64,000 nucleotides of DNA from Taibaiella koreensis. GTDB taxonomy: Bacteria > Bacteroidota > Bacteroidia > Chitinophagales > Chitinophagaceae. Each line of letters starts with the position of its first letter. Position 1 is the first letter of the stretch. Positions 17,504-25,192 of this stretch are shown one piece after another. The stretch lies in NCBI RefSeq assembly GCF_003545715.1, contig NZ_QVNU01000002.1:310001-374000 (forward strand). The letters run 5' to 3'. Under the pieces are notes generated by a model, which searched no databases, was not told where the DNA came from, and saw only the letters and a program-made list of their open reading frames with translations. The position numbers and the translations under genes are program-made.

Positions 17504-18247
17504 ATGCCTGAAGAAAAGAAAGAATGGTTTGAGAACTGGTTCGACTCCCGCTATTACCCTCTGCTATACAGCAACAGGGATGAGGAGGAGGCCAGCCTGT
17601 TCGTTTCCGGCCTGGTTGCCTACCTCAAACCCGGGCCCGGCAGCCGTATCGTCGATATTGCCTGTGGCGAAGGTCGCTTTGCTCAGCAGCTGGCCCAACT
17701 GGGCCATGAAGTGACCGGCATCGATCTTTCTGCCCAACGGATAGAAAAAGCAAAAGAAGCCGAAAGCAGGCAGCTGCATTTTTATGTACATGATATGCGC
17801 TTCCCTTTCTACATCAATTATTTCGACTTTGCCTTTAACTTCTTCACCAGCTTCGGCTATTTCGACACGGCGCGCGACAACCATATGGCGGCCCATGCTT
17901 TTGCAGCAGCCTTGAAAAAAGGCGGGACGCTGGTGATCGATTATTTCAACGAGCAGTATATTGAGAAAAGGCTGGTACCTGCCGAGACCATAGAAAAAGA
18001 GGGCGTCTCGTTCCATATTCAACGTGCAGTAAGGGAGGGCAAGATCGTCAAAAAGATTGCCGTCACAGATGAGCAGGGCGGGCAGCACCATTACCAGGAG
18101 CGCGTATCAGCCTTTGAGCTTAAGGACTTCATTGCGCTGTTCCGCAGGGAGGGACTCGAGCTGCAGGAACATTTCGGCGATTATCTGCTCAACCCCTTCG
18201 ACGAAGAGCAGTCGCCACGATTGATCATGGTGTTCAAAAAGCAGTAG
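17504..18247 (+). CDS. Class I SAM-dependent methyltransferase
   Basis: 247 aa from the ATG at 17504. Motif I is VDIACGEGRFAQQLAQLG and motif II is VTGIDLS, so the fold binds S-adenosylmethionine. Further motifs: MRFPFYINYFDFAFNFFTSFGYF and LKKGGTLVIDYFN. The C-terminus (SPRLIMVFKKQ) closes the Rossmann sheet. The start MPEEKKEWFENWFDSRYY is common to small-molecule methyltransferases of Bacteroidota; substrate unknown. The stop is 4 nt from the convergent PAP2 gene. Confidence 0.85.
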   Translation: MPEEKKEWFENWFDSRYYPLLYSNRDEEEASLFVSGLVAYLKPGPGSRIVDIACGEGRFAQQLAQLGHEVTGIDLSAQRIEKAKEAESRQLHFYVHDMRFPFYINYFDFAFNFFTSFGYFDTARDNHMAAHAFAAALKKGGTLVIDYFNEQYIEKRLVPAETIEKEGVSFHIQRAVREGKIVKKIAVTDEQGGQHHYQERVSAFELKDFIALFRREGLELQEHFGDYLLNPFDEEQSPRLIMVFKKQ

Positions 18248-18251
18248 ATAA

Positions 18252-18896
18252 TTAGTCTTTTGCAATCATTTTCCGCTTCTGTAGCGGCTTCCCGAAGTTG
18301 AAATACCGGTTAAATAGCCATGCCATCAATCCTCCCAACAGGATGCCGAGCAGGGCGCCGCAACTGACATCTCCCGGGTAATGGACGCCTACGTACACTT
18401 GCGCATAACAAATAGCTGCCGCCCACAACCAGAATAGGTAGCGCCATTTTTTGAAATAAGGCTTCAGGCAAAAGATGACATAGGCAGCCAGGCCGAAGTG
18501 ATTGACCGCATGCGACGACGTAAAGCTTCCGCTGGTGGGGCAGCGCCCTATGCGCAGTTTCATAATGCCCGCCAGCAGCGGCTCGCTGCAGGGACGCACC
18601 CGGTCAAAATAATTCTTGAGGAAATTGCTGCTCACCTGATCGGTCAGCACCACGGTAAGCCCCGCAATAAGGATAAAGGGGAGCGCTTTCCAGCGGAACC
18701 GCCAGATGACATAAATAATGAGAAAAGCATAAAGCGGGTACCAGGTGCGTTGATCGCGTAGAATGGGCATTACCGCATCGGCCAAACCACCGGTCCAGTC
18801 GACATTCACCTTCACAAACAGCGCCCTGTCCCAGGCGTCGAGCCGTTGCAGCAGGTCGGGCCAGAACCCTTCGGATGTAGCGGAGCGTATTGCCAT
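18252..18896 (-). CDS. PAP2-family membrane phosphatase
   Basis: 214 aa, about six predicted transmembrane helices. The three type-2 phosphatidic-acid-phosphatase signatures are present: K-x6-RP (KNYFDRVRP), SFTSSHA (P-S-G-H-like, here S-x-x-S-H with the catalytic His), and VGVHYPGDV (S-R-x5-H-x3-D-like, with the second His and the Asp). Such enzymes dephosphorylate undecaprenyl pyrophosphate, phosphatidylglycerol phosphate or lipid A. The gene is divergent from the LTA-synthase-like gene, which releases diacylglycerol or similar lipids, so a shared role in phospholipid turnover is plausible. Confidence 0.88.
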   Translation of the reverse strand: MAIRSATSEGFWPDLLQRLDAWDRALFVKVNVDWTGGLADAVMPILRDQRTWYPLYAFLIIYVIWRFRWKALPFILIAGLTVVLTDQVSSNFLKNYFDRVRPCSEPLLAGIMKLRIGRCPTSGSFTSSHAVNHFGLAAYVIFCLKPYFKKWRYLFWLWAAAICYAQVYVGVHYPGDVSCGALLGILLGGLMAWLFNRYFNFGKPLQKRKMIAKD

Positions 18897-18903
18897 AGCG
18901 CGG

Positions 18904-18911
18904 CAAAGTTA
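18904..18911 (-). promoter_or_regulatory. Predicted -7 element of the PAP2 gene, 7 nt before its ATG
   Basis: TAACTTTG on the minus strand; the transcript would be nearly leaderless. Faces away from the element at 18933-18940. Confidence 0.55.
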
Positions 18912-18932
18912 CTATTGTGTATCCCGAAAGCC

Positions 18933-18940
18933 TATTTTTG
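18933..18940 (+). promoter_or_regulatory. Predicted -7 element of the LTA-synthase-like gene
   Basis: TATTTTTG, 29 nt before the TTG start at 18970. It lies downstream of the PAP2 start region, which argues against initiation of the plus-strand gene from any codon upstream of about 18946. Confidence 0.55.
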
Positions 18941-18969
18941 CAGATTATTTTACTGAAAATAAGAACGTA

Positions 18970-20958
18970 TTGAAACGAATACTCCTTCCCCGCCATATAA
19001 AGTGGCTACTGGCTACAGGGCTTCTTTTCCTTTTGCTGATGACCTTATTGCGCGTCACCTTCCTGCTGGCCTTTGCCGCGCCCTCCAATAGTGAGCCTGT
19101 GCCTTATGGCCGTGCTTTGTTCCTGGGATTGCGCTACGATGCCCGCATGGTGGCGGTCGCTTGTCTCATTTTCTTCGCCCTGGGGCTAATCCCGGCGCTT
19201 AATCCCTTTCGCAGCAACAAGGGCAAGAAGCTGGCCATGGGTATATGGTTTGCACTGATCCTGGTCGCCGGTATTTTCTACGCGATCGACTTTGCCAACT
19301 ATGCTTACCTGAACGAAAGGCTCAATGCAGGCTTGCTCAATTATGTAGCTGATGCCCGTACCTCGGCAGCGATGATGTGGCAAACCTACCCGGTGATCAG
19401 GATATCGCTGGGCATCGCCCTGTCGCTATACCTGCTCCTGAAAGCAATCGGGCGGCTATACCAGTGGGCCGACCGTACAGCGGGCACGGCCACCAAAGCT
19501 ACTGCCATCGGCGGCGGTGTCGCTTTTTTCCTGCTGCTGGCCTTCCTTATCTTTGGAAGGATAGGCCAATATCCCCTGCGCTGGAGCGACGCCTTTATTT
19601 TGGGTAATGATTATGCCTCCAATGTAGCCCTCAATCCCTTTCAATCTTTTTTCAGCTCCTTGCAGTTCCGCAATGCCACCTTCAATAAAGAAAAGGTGAA
19701 ACGCGATTACCCGCTCATCGCCGCTTACCTGGGTGTAGCCCGGCCGGATAGCAGCCGGCTGGATTATTTGCGCCGGGTACAGCCCGACAGTCCACTGAAA
19801 AGGCAACCCAATGTCGTGATTGTAATCTGTGAATCGTTCAGTGCCTATAAGAGCTCGATGTATGGCAATCCGCTCAACACAACGCCTTACTTTGCCGGTA
19901 TGTGCCGGGAGGGCATCTTTTTCGACCGCTGCTTCACACCCGGCTATGGCACAGCGCGTGGTGTATGGACCACAATTACCGGCACGCCGGATGTAGCTTT
20001 GTCCAAAACATCCAGCCGTAATCCCCAGTCGGTGAACCAGCATACCATCATGAACGATTTCAAAGGCTATGAAAAGTATTACATGATCGGCGGCAGTCTC
20101 AGCTGGGCCAATATAAGGGGTATCCTGACCAATAACATCCAGGATCTTCACATCTATGAGCAGGATGATTATAAGGCGGCCAAGGTAGATGTATGGGGCG
20201 TAAGTGATAAGAACCTGCTGCTCTCGGCCAACAAGATCTTTGCCACGCAGCAAAAGCCGTTTATCGCGGTGGTGCAAACGGCAGATAACCACAGACCCTA
20301 TACCATACCCGATGAAGACAAGGTGCGGTTTAAGATACTGACCCCACCGGCCGACAGCCTGAAACGTTTTGGATTTGAATCGGTGGATGAATACAATGCC
20401 TTCCGGTATACAGATTTCTGCTTCCGGGAGTTTATCGAAGCCGCAAAGAAGGAGGCCTATTTCAACAATACCATTTTTGTTTTCGTAGGTGATCATGGTA
20501 TTGGTGGCGATGCAGGCGATATGTTTCCCCGGGCCTGGAGCAGCGAGCTTACGGCGATGCATGTCCCCTTGCTGTTCTATGCGCCCGCTTTGTTTCCCCA
20601 CAGCTCCTATAGCTTCCCGGCCTCACAATGCGATGTGCTGCCTACAGTAGCCGGCCTGTGCCGGATCCCATACCGCAATACGACTCTGGGCAGGGATCTG
20701 CTCAGCCCTTTTATGCAGCAAGACCCGTCGCGGCAGCTGGCCTTTATCTATAATCCCGACCGGCGCCGTATCGGTATCGTTAAGGATTCGGTGTTCTGCA
20801 GCTACAATATTGAAGGCAAGCCCCGGCCGCAATTTTTCAGCCTGAAAGACAATACGACACCGGTCCTTGACCAGGCGGCCCAGGACCATTATTACCAGCT
20901 TACTGATGCCTGGTACCAGACAGCACGGTATATGCTGTTGAACAATAAGATCAAATAA
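18970..20958 (+). CDS. LTA synthase-like membrane sulfatase-fold phosphotransferase
   Basis: 662 aa starting at TTG 18970; the frame stays open upstream across the promoter and into the divergent PAP2 gene, but that part is not protein-like and no ATG fits. Residues 8-270 hold about five transmembrane helices (WLLATGLLFLLLMTLLRVTFLLAF and others). From residue about 279 (PNVVIVICESFSAY) runs the extracytoplasmic sulfatase-fold domain: the catalytic Thr is residue 328 in the YGTARG motif, and FVGDHGIGG carries further metal ligands. Homologues transfer glycerol-phosphate or phosphoethanolamine from phospholipids. In a Gram-negative the acceptor could be a periplasmic glycan or lipid A; not determinable here. 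Confidence 0.85.
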   Translation: MKRILLPRHIKWLLATGLLFLLLMTLLRVTFLLAFAAPSNSEPVPYGRALFLGLRYDARMVAVACLIFFALGLIPALNPFRSNKGKKLAMGIWFALILVAGIFYAIDFANYAYLNERLNAGLLNYVADARTSAAMMWQTYPVIRISLGIALSLYLLLKAIGRLYQWADRTAGTATKATAIGGGVAFFLLLAFLIFGRIGQYPLRWSDAFILGNDYASNVALNPFQSFFSSLQFRNATFNKEKVKRDYPLIAAYLGVARPDSSRLDYLRRVQPDSPLKRQPNVVIVICESFSAYKSSMYGNPLNTTPYFAGMCREGIFFDRCFTPGYGTARGVWTTITGTPDVALSKTSSRNPQSVNQHTIMNDFKGYEKYYMIGGSLSWANIRGILTNNIQDLHIYEQDDYKAAKVDVWGVSDKNLLLSANKIFATQQKPFIAVVQTADNHRPYTIPDEDKVRFKILTPPADSLKRFGFESVDEYNAFRYTDFCFREFIEAAKKEAYFNNTIFVFVGDHGIGGDAGDMFPRAWSSELTAMHVPLLFYAPALFPHSSYSFPASQCDVLPTVAGLCRIPYRNTTLGRDLLSPFMQQDPSRQLAFIYNPDRRRIGIVKDSVFCSYNIEGKPRPQFFSLKDNTTPVLDQAAQDHYYQLTDAWYQTARYMLLNNKIK

Positions 20959-20965
20959 AATTTGC

Positions 20966-21278
20966 TGACTATCCGGATAAAGGAAACAAAGTTTTGCATG
21001 TCTATAAATACCAGCTGGTACGCTTTGATTTACCCGTCTTTTATTGGGTGTTACTATCTTTTCTTTTTTTGCTCCGCCAAAAAAGAAAGAAAAAAGGCGG
21101 CAAAAAAACAATGCTCCGCTGTTTTTTTGTGGCCAACACACCCAGGCTTAAAAACAGATAGCAACTTCAATTCAGCATTGCCCGACATAGGGTCATAGAT
21201 CAACATTTTAATCATTAACCCAAAGGATCATTTCTTCATTGCTCCTATTTTTAGCTGGTTTCGTATATTGGGAAGTCA
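20966..21278. repeat. Intergenic element bounded by inverted repeats, copy D (expanded)
   Basis: Left end TGACTATCCGGATAAAGGAA and right end (complement) TGACTTCCCAATATACGAAA match the outer inverted repeat of the 31517-31654 copy. The interior differs: it carries a T-rich/A-rich imperfect hairpin (around 21058-21135, with GCTCCGCC and GGCGGC). The rest of this 438-bp gap (20959-21396) holds only a hairpin near its end. Confidence 0.55.
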
Positions 21279-21341
21279 GTTAAGATCTTTCGTGCTCAAA
21301 AGCTTACGATCGTACCGATCGACGGAACCAGAAACGATTCA

Positions 21342-21384
21342 AAAGGAAAGCGCTGCCTGTTTTATACAGGCAGCGCTTTCCTTT
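21342..21384. terminator. Strong hairpin, probable terminator of the DUF4476 gene
   Basis: Perfect 19-bp stem starting AAAGGAAAGCGCTGCCTGT with a 5-nt loop; 12 nt after the stop of the minus-strand gene. The T-run is short in both directions. Confidence 0.75.
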
Positions 21385-21396
21385 CGGGCTATACAA

Positions 21397-22158
21397 CTAT
21401 TTGTTCCTTAAAAAGTCCTCAAAGTCCTTTTTACTTTCAGGCAGGGTGAAAACACTACCGACGGAAGCAAAGTTCTGCTTGTCGCTGACCCGGGCATAGG
21501 CCGCCTTTGCGAAAGTAAGCCGGTTGTCATCGAAAAAGATCCAGCCGGCGATATTGGTCACCTCTGCTGAAGTCACGCTGTTGGCAGCGATGAACTTACG
21601 GGCCTCCGCAAGCTTTTTACTATCGGCGTCCTCTTTGTCCATTGCGGTTTTCAAAGGCTGTAGCCTGGCGCTTACGGTGCGGTCGGGAGGCATCTCCATG
21701 GGAGTGTCATCTGCCACGGGCTGGCTGTTATCTGTGGCAGTCCCCTCGTCCTGGCCCAGCGGCTGATCGCGGCGGGGGTCAAATGGTGGTTGCTGTGCCA
21801 GGGGCTGCAGCGAGGCAACTTCCAGCATACGGAACTTACGGGTACCGATGTCGACAATACAGTCGTAGGTAGATCCCTTCTGTACCTTAATGGTCCCGCT
21901 GTACACCAGCTCGGCTTTTCCCCCTTTACCATCGGCATAGGCCCTGTAGCGATACACCTGCATGTTCTGACGTTTGCGGGGAATATCGGCTATGGTAATG
22001 CTGCGGCCGATCTTCCTGAAATCGCGCCCATTGATCGTTACCAGCAATGGCCCGCCATCGCTTAAGCGAATCCTCAATGTGCTCCTGTCACTTCTCTGGG
22101 CAAAAACGGCTGGCAAAAAGCATAAAATAGCTAAAGCCAGCACTATTATTCTTTTCAT
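21397..22158 (-). CDS. DUF4476 secreted protein
   Basis: 253 aa from the ATG at 22158, which gives the signal peptide MKRIIVLALAILCFLPAVFAQ. Residues 25-110 are a beta-rich domain (TLRIRLSDGGPLLVTINGRDF, then VYRYRAYADGKG) common to Bacteroidota DUF4476 proteins. A Pro/Gln/Asp-rich linker (120-160) leads to the helical C-terminal DUF4476 domain with the recognisable ending FFDDNRLTFAKAAYARVSDK and SKKDFEDFLRNK. The family is periplasmic or surface-exposed with no known function. Monocistronic, flanked by terminators. Confidence 0.85.
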   Translation of the reverse strand: MKRIIVLALAILCFLPAVFAQRSDRSTLRIRLSDGGPLLVTINGRDFRKIGRSITIADIPRKRQNMQVYRYRAYADGKGGKAELVYSGTIKVQKGSTYDCIVDIGTRKFRMLEVASLQPLAQQPPFDPRRDQPLGQDEGTATDNSQPVADDTPMEMPPDRTVSARLQPLKTAMDKEDADSKKLAEARKFIAANSVTSAEVTNIAGWIFFDDNRLTFAKAAYARVSDKQNFASVGSVFTLPESKKDFEDFLRNK

Positions 22159-22240
22159 CGGGTATTGATTATTGCGGTTAGACCTGAATTGATCTGCTAA
22201 GTTAAATCGCAAAAGAGGCATTATTTATTGTCCGTATGTT

Positions 22241-22275
22241 AAAAAGCCCCGGTTGCGGGTACAACCGGGGCTTTT
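22241..22275 (-). terminator. Terminator of the DUF6029 gene
   Basis: Stem AAAAGCCCCGGTTG / CAACCGGGGCTTTT with a short loop; on the minus strand it ends in a run of T. It begins 18 nt after the stop at 22293. Confidence 0.9.
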
Positions 22276-22292
22276 GCTCAAAAAAACAAGAT

Positions 22293-23915
22293 TTAGAAGC
22301 TGGAAGTGATCATCAGCCTTACACCGCTGAAGGCCGGCTCGTAACGGCATACACCGCCCGAGCAGTTAATACCGGCCACCTGCTTTACATAGGCCAGGGA
22401 AATACGATGCGCACCCTGTGTACGGGCAATGAACACATTGTAGAAGTGCTTGTCCTTATAAATGGATTTTTCGCTGGGCGCTACGTTATACATATCCGAC
22501 AGCGCAAAAGACCACTTGGGTGCGATAGCATATTCCAATCCTACGAAAGCCCAGCTGCCATCGTCCTCTTTGGCATTCATGTATTGCGCCTGCAATTTCA
22601 GCGAGCTTTTGTTATTGATCAGGTAGGTGATCTCGGTAAAAGGTGTAATGGCTTTCAATATCGGATCGCCGATCTTGCCCTGGTAGAACAGGTTATACTC
22701 CATATACTGGGCGCCCACGTCGATCAGGAAGTTTTTTACGCTGCGGATATTGGCCTCAAAATAGGCTTCGCGGTATAGCTTCAGACCATCGAGACGGTCG
22801 ATATGCGTATAGCTCAGGTTGAAATCGTAATTGTCGTTGGGCGACACAAGGGCGTTGGCATTCACTGCCTTTTCGCTGATGTCCTGCGAAGCGGGGGTAT
22901 AGCGGGCAATGAGCCGCTGCGGCCTGATCTGGGCTACAATAGGCTGCCAGTTGATCTGGCCGTTATTGGGCGAATTTTCATCGGGCGATATCCGCATCAC
23001 GAAATTTTCGGTGCGTTTACCGGTCACATTCAATGCCAGGCCTTTACGGGCATAGCCCAGGGTGCTGAAAATGATGTTGCCGGGCTTATCGCGGTATACC
23101 TGGTCGATACTGGTCGCGTTCAGGATAGGGTAATTGATGGTCTCATGTGTTTTGTACGCACCTTCTACATACCAGGTAAAGTCTCCGGCGGTAAGGGTAT
23201 TGTAACCGGTAAACGCATAGGTATTGTACATGGGCGTAAAGCGATCGGCTACATCATAAGTCTGTACGGTATTATAGATACCGGTATAGGTTTGCTGGTC
23301 CAGCGTGCGGTTGAGCACACCCACACCTGGATTGATGTGCACCGACTTGCCCAGGCTGAAATCACCTTCGGCATTAAAGCCTTTGATGATGGGCCGGTAG
23401 CGGTCATATATATTTTTTTGTTGACCCACAAAACCTTTTACGGTAATATTATCGGCCAGCTTATATTTCAGGTGAAGGCCTTCGAGCGCGTTGTCGATCA
23501 GCAGGCCGCGATCTTCATAGGAGCGGAAAAGGATACCGCTACCGATCTGGTCGTAGATATAACCGCCGGTAATGGTCAGCCCCATGATCTCCTTGCTGAT
23601 GCTCCAGGCCCCGATACCGAAGCCGCTCATGGCTTTGTACGGATCTTTAAGATTGGAATTGCTGAAAACATCCAGTCGCAGGTAGCCTGTAAACCCGTAG
23701 TTGGAGTAGCGCAGGCTGAGCCAACCTTCGCCGCCGCTCAGGTATTTATCGTAAAGATCGTTGCCGGCAGCTCCAATAGCCGAATCTCTCTGAAAAAAGT
23801 TCCCGTTCAGCTGCAGATCGCCCGAAAAGGTTCCGGCGCCCTGTGCCCTGGCGTTGTTGTATCCAAGCGTAGCAAGCGCTGACAAGAGGGAGAAGTGTAA
23901 AAAAATCTTTTTCAT
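22293..23915 (-). CDS. DUF6029-family outer-membrane beta-barrel protein
   Basis: 540 aa. Signal peptide MKKIFLHFSLLSALATLGYNNARAQ, then GTFSGDLQLNGNFFQRDSAIGA, the opening typical of the DUF6029 family. The whole protein is a series of amphipathic strands (RLDVFSNSNL, WSISKEIMGLTITGGYIYDQIG, and so on) and ends VRLMITSSF with an aromatic last residue, so a large outer-membrane barrel is likely. In Bacteroidota this family is often next to a TlpA-like protein, and here such a gene is divergent, 265 bp away. Function unknown; a link with redox or surface protein maturation is only suggested by context. Confidence 0.82.
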   Translation of the reverse strand: MKKIFLHFSLLSALATLGYNNARAQGAGTFSGDLQLNGNFFQRDSAIGAAGNDLYDKYLSGGEGWLSLRYSNYGFTGYLRLDVFSNSNLKDPYKAMSGFGIGAWSISKEIMGLTITGGYIYDQIGSGILFRSYEDRGLLIDNALEGLHLKYKLADNITVKGFVGQQKNIYDRYRPIIKGFNAEGDFSLGKSVHINPGVGVLNRTLDQQTYTGIYNTVQTYDVADRFTPMYNTYAFTGYNTLTAGDFTWYVEGAYKTHETINYPILNATSIDQVYRDKPGNIIFSTLGYARKGLALNVTGKRTENFVMRISPDENSPNNGQINWQPIVAQIRPQRLIARYTPASQDISEKAVNANALVSPNDNYDFNLSYTHIDRLDGLKLYREAYFEANIRSVKNFLIDVGAQYMEYNLFYQGKIGDPILKAITPFTEITYLINNKSSLKLQAQYMNAKEDDGSWAFVGLEYAIAPKWSFALSDMYNVAPSEKSIYKDKHFYNVFIARTQGAHRISLAYVKQVAGINCSGGVCRYEPAFSGVRLMITSSF

Positions 23916-24102
23916 TGGGTATTAAACTATGGGTGTTTTGAACAGTCAACGCGTATAAAAATTTCGCTAAGGTAGTTTTTTTTAATAAAGATTGCCAGCA
24001 TCTATCCATTTATGTAGTATGAAATAGTAAGCCGCCACTTACTTTCCGTGGTGAATCTTGTGTTAATCTGCATAAAGGCGGGAAATAAAAATGCATAAAA
24101 CT

Positions 24103-24110
24103 TATATTTG
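24103..24110 (+). promoter_or_regulatory. Predicted -7 element of the TlpA-like gene
   Basis: TATATTTG, perfect TAnnTTTG match, 70 nt before the ATG at 24181. Confidence 0.6.
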
Positions 24111-24180
24111 CACCATACGCTCCCGTAAGCGGGGAGCATAATACAGAATCTATTGCTCATTCTTAACTTTCGCTTTCTAT

Positions 24181-24687
24181 ATGAAGAAATTAGTTGCTTT
24201 AGCCGCCATGGCCTTCCTGGGCTTCAATGCCAGCGCGCAGAATACCCCACAGATGGACTTGCCCAATACGCCCATTAAAGATCTTTCCGGTAGCACCGTC
24301 GCCTTTAACCAAACCGTGGAAAAGGGCAAAGTGACCTTGATCAGCTTTTGGGCTACCTGGTGTGTTCCCTGCAAAAAGGAGATCAAAGTGGTACGTGAAA
24401 AGATGGCGGAATGGAAAACGCAGGCCGATTTCAACTACATGACCATTTCGGAAGATGACAGCCGGGCTACTGCCCAGGTAAAGGCTTATGCCAAATCACA
24501 GGGCTGGGAATTTCCTTACTACCAGGACCCCAACTTTGACCTGAAGCGCTCGCTCAATTTCCAGAACGTACCCTTCTCCGTTATCGTAGACAAGCAGGGT
24601 AAGGTAGCCTATATGCAGAGCGGCTACGAAGCCGGTGGCGAAGAGATCCTTTTTACGAAGATCAAAGAACTGGCTGCTAAACAATAA
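24181..24687 (+). CDS. TlpA-like thiol-disulfide oxidoreductase
   Basis: 168 aa. Signal peptide MKKLVALAAMAFLGFNASAQ puts it in the periplasm. Thioredoxin fold with the active site WATWCVPCKKE (Cys61, Cys64), a cis-Pro segment (NVPFSVIVDKQG) and the short beta extension between, as in the TlpA/ResA group. Members reduce or oxidise periplasmic cysteines, for example in cytochrome c maturation. Its divergent partner is the DUF6029 barrel. Confidence 0.9.
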   Translation: MKKLVALAAMAFLGFNASAQNTPQMDLPNTPIKDLSGSTVAFNQTVEKGKVTLISFWATWCVPCKKEIKVVREKMAEWKTQADFNYMTISEDDSRATAQVKAYAKSQGWEFPYYQDPNFDLKRSLNFQNVPFSVIVDKQGKVAYMQSGYEAGGEEILFTKIKELAAKQ

Positions 24688-24710
24688 GCATCCTTTTTAT
24701 AACGAATCAG

Positions 24711-24748
24711 GCAAATCCTTTCCTCACCGGGAAGGATTTGCTATTTTT
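24711..24748 (+). terminator. Terminator of the TlpA-like gene, abutting the next promoter
   Basis: Ten-bp stem GCAAATCCTT / AAGGATTTGC (24711-24720 with 24732-24741), followed immediately by TATTTTT, which serves both as T-tract and as part of the -7 element for the next gene. Confidence 0.7.
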
Positions 24749-24749
24749 G
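24742..24749 (+). promoter_or_regulatory. Predicted -7 element of the DUF1634 gene, 7 nt before its ATG
   Basis: TATTTTTG. It directly follows the terminator stem and implies a leaderless transcript. Confidence 0.55.
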
Positions 24750-24756
24750 CAGTCAC

Positions 24757-25134
24757 ATGAAGTCCTTCCAGGATAAAGACCTCCAATCATTCATCGGTAA
24801 CCTGCTGCGTCTGGGCGTAATGATCGCTATGGCGATCGTGGTTGCAGGTCTGCTGCTTTACCTTTTCCAACATGGCCGCGATATCGCCGATTACAGCACA
24901 TTCGACGAGCACGGCATTTTTCGTCCGGCTGTTTTCTGGCAGGCATTGCGACATGGCGACAGCAAAGCCATTATGGAACTTGGCGTCATCGCGTTGATCG
25001 CGACGCCTATCGCGCGGGTTTTGTTTACGATGATCGGTTTCTGGTTGGAAAAAGATAGGCGGTACACGCTTATCGCCCTTGTGGTGCTCTGCATTATTGC
25101 CTATAGCCTCTTTTTCGGCGTAGCGGGACATTGA
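24757..25134 (+). CDS. DUF1634 inner-membrane protein
   Basis: 125 aa with three predicted transmembrane helices: LGVMIAMAIVVAGLLLYLFQ (19-38), ELGVIALIATPIARVLFTMIGFW (74-96) and YTLIALVVLCIIAYSLFFGVAG (103-124). The arrangement and the PIARV motif match DUF1634. In many genomes its gene is next to a TauE/SafE anion exporter; here that partner is absent, which is odd. Function unknown. Confidence 0.85.
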   Translation: MKSFQDKDLQSFIGNLLRLGVMIAMAIVVAGLLLYLFQHGRDIADYSTFDEHGIFRPAVFWQALRHGDSKAIMELGVIALIATPIARVLFTMIGFWLEKDRRYTLIALVVLCIIAYSLFFGVAGH

Positions 25135-25137
25135 TAT

Positions 25138-25189
25138 GTAGAGACGTTGCATGCAACGTCTCTGGTAATCGGACATGCAACGTCTCTAC
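25138..25189. repeat. Short palindromic repeat, three arms
   Basis: AGAGACGTTGCATG is followed by its complement CATGCAACGTCTCT and, after 10 nt, by a third arm CATGCAACGTCTCT at 25174-25187. A related palindrome occurs at 48428-48455. It lies between convergent genes and may act as a bidirectional terminator. Confidence 0.75.
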
Positions 25190-25192
25190 AGG

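Noticed and set aside
18763-18969. Upstream extension of the LTA-synthase-like frame
   Set aside because: It overlaps the divergent PAP2 gene and promoter elements and has no membrane-protein character.
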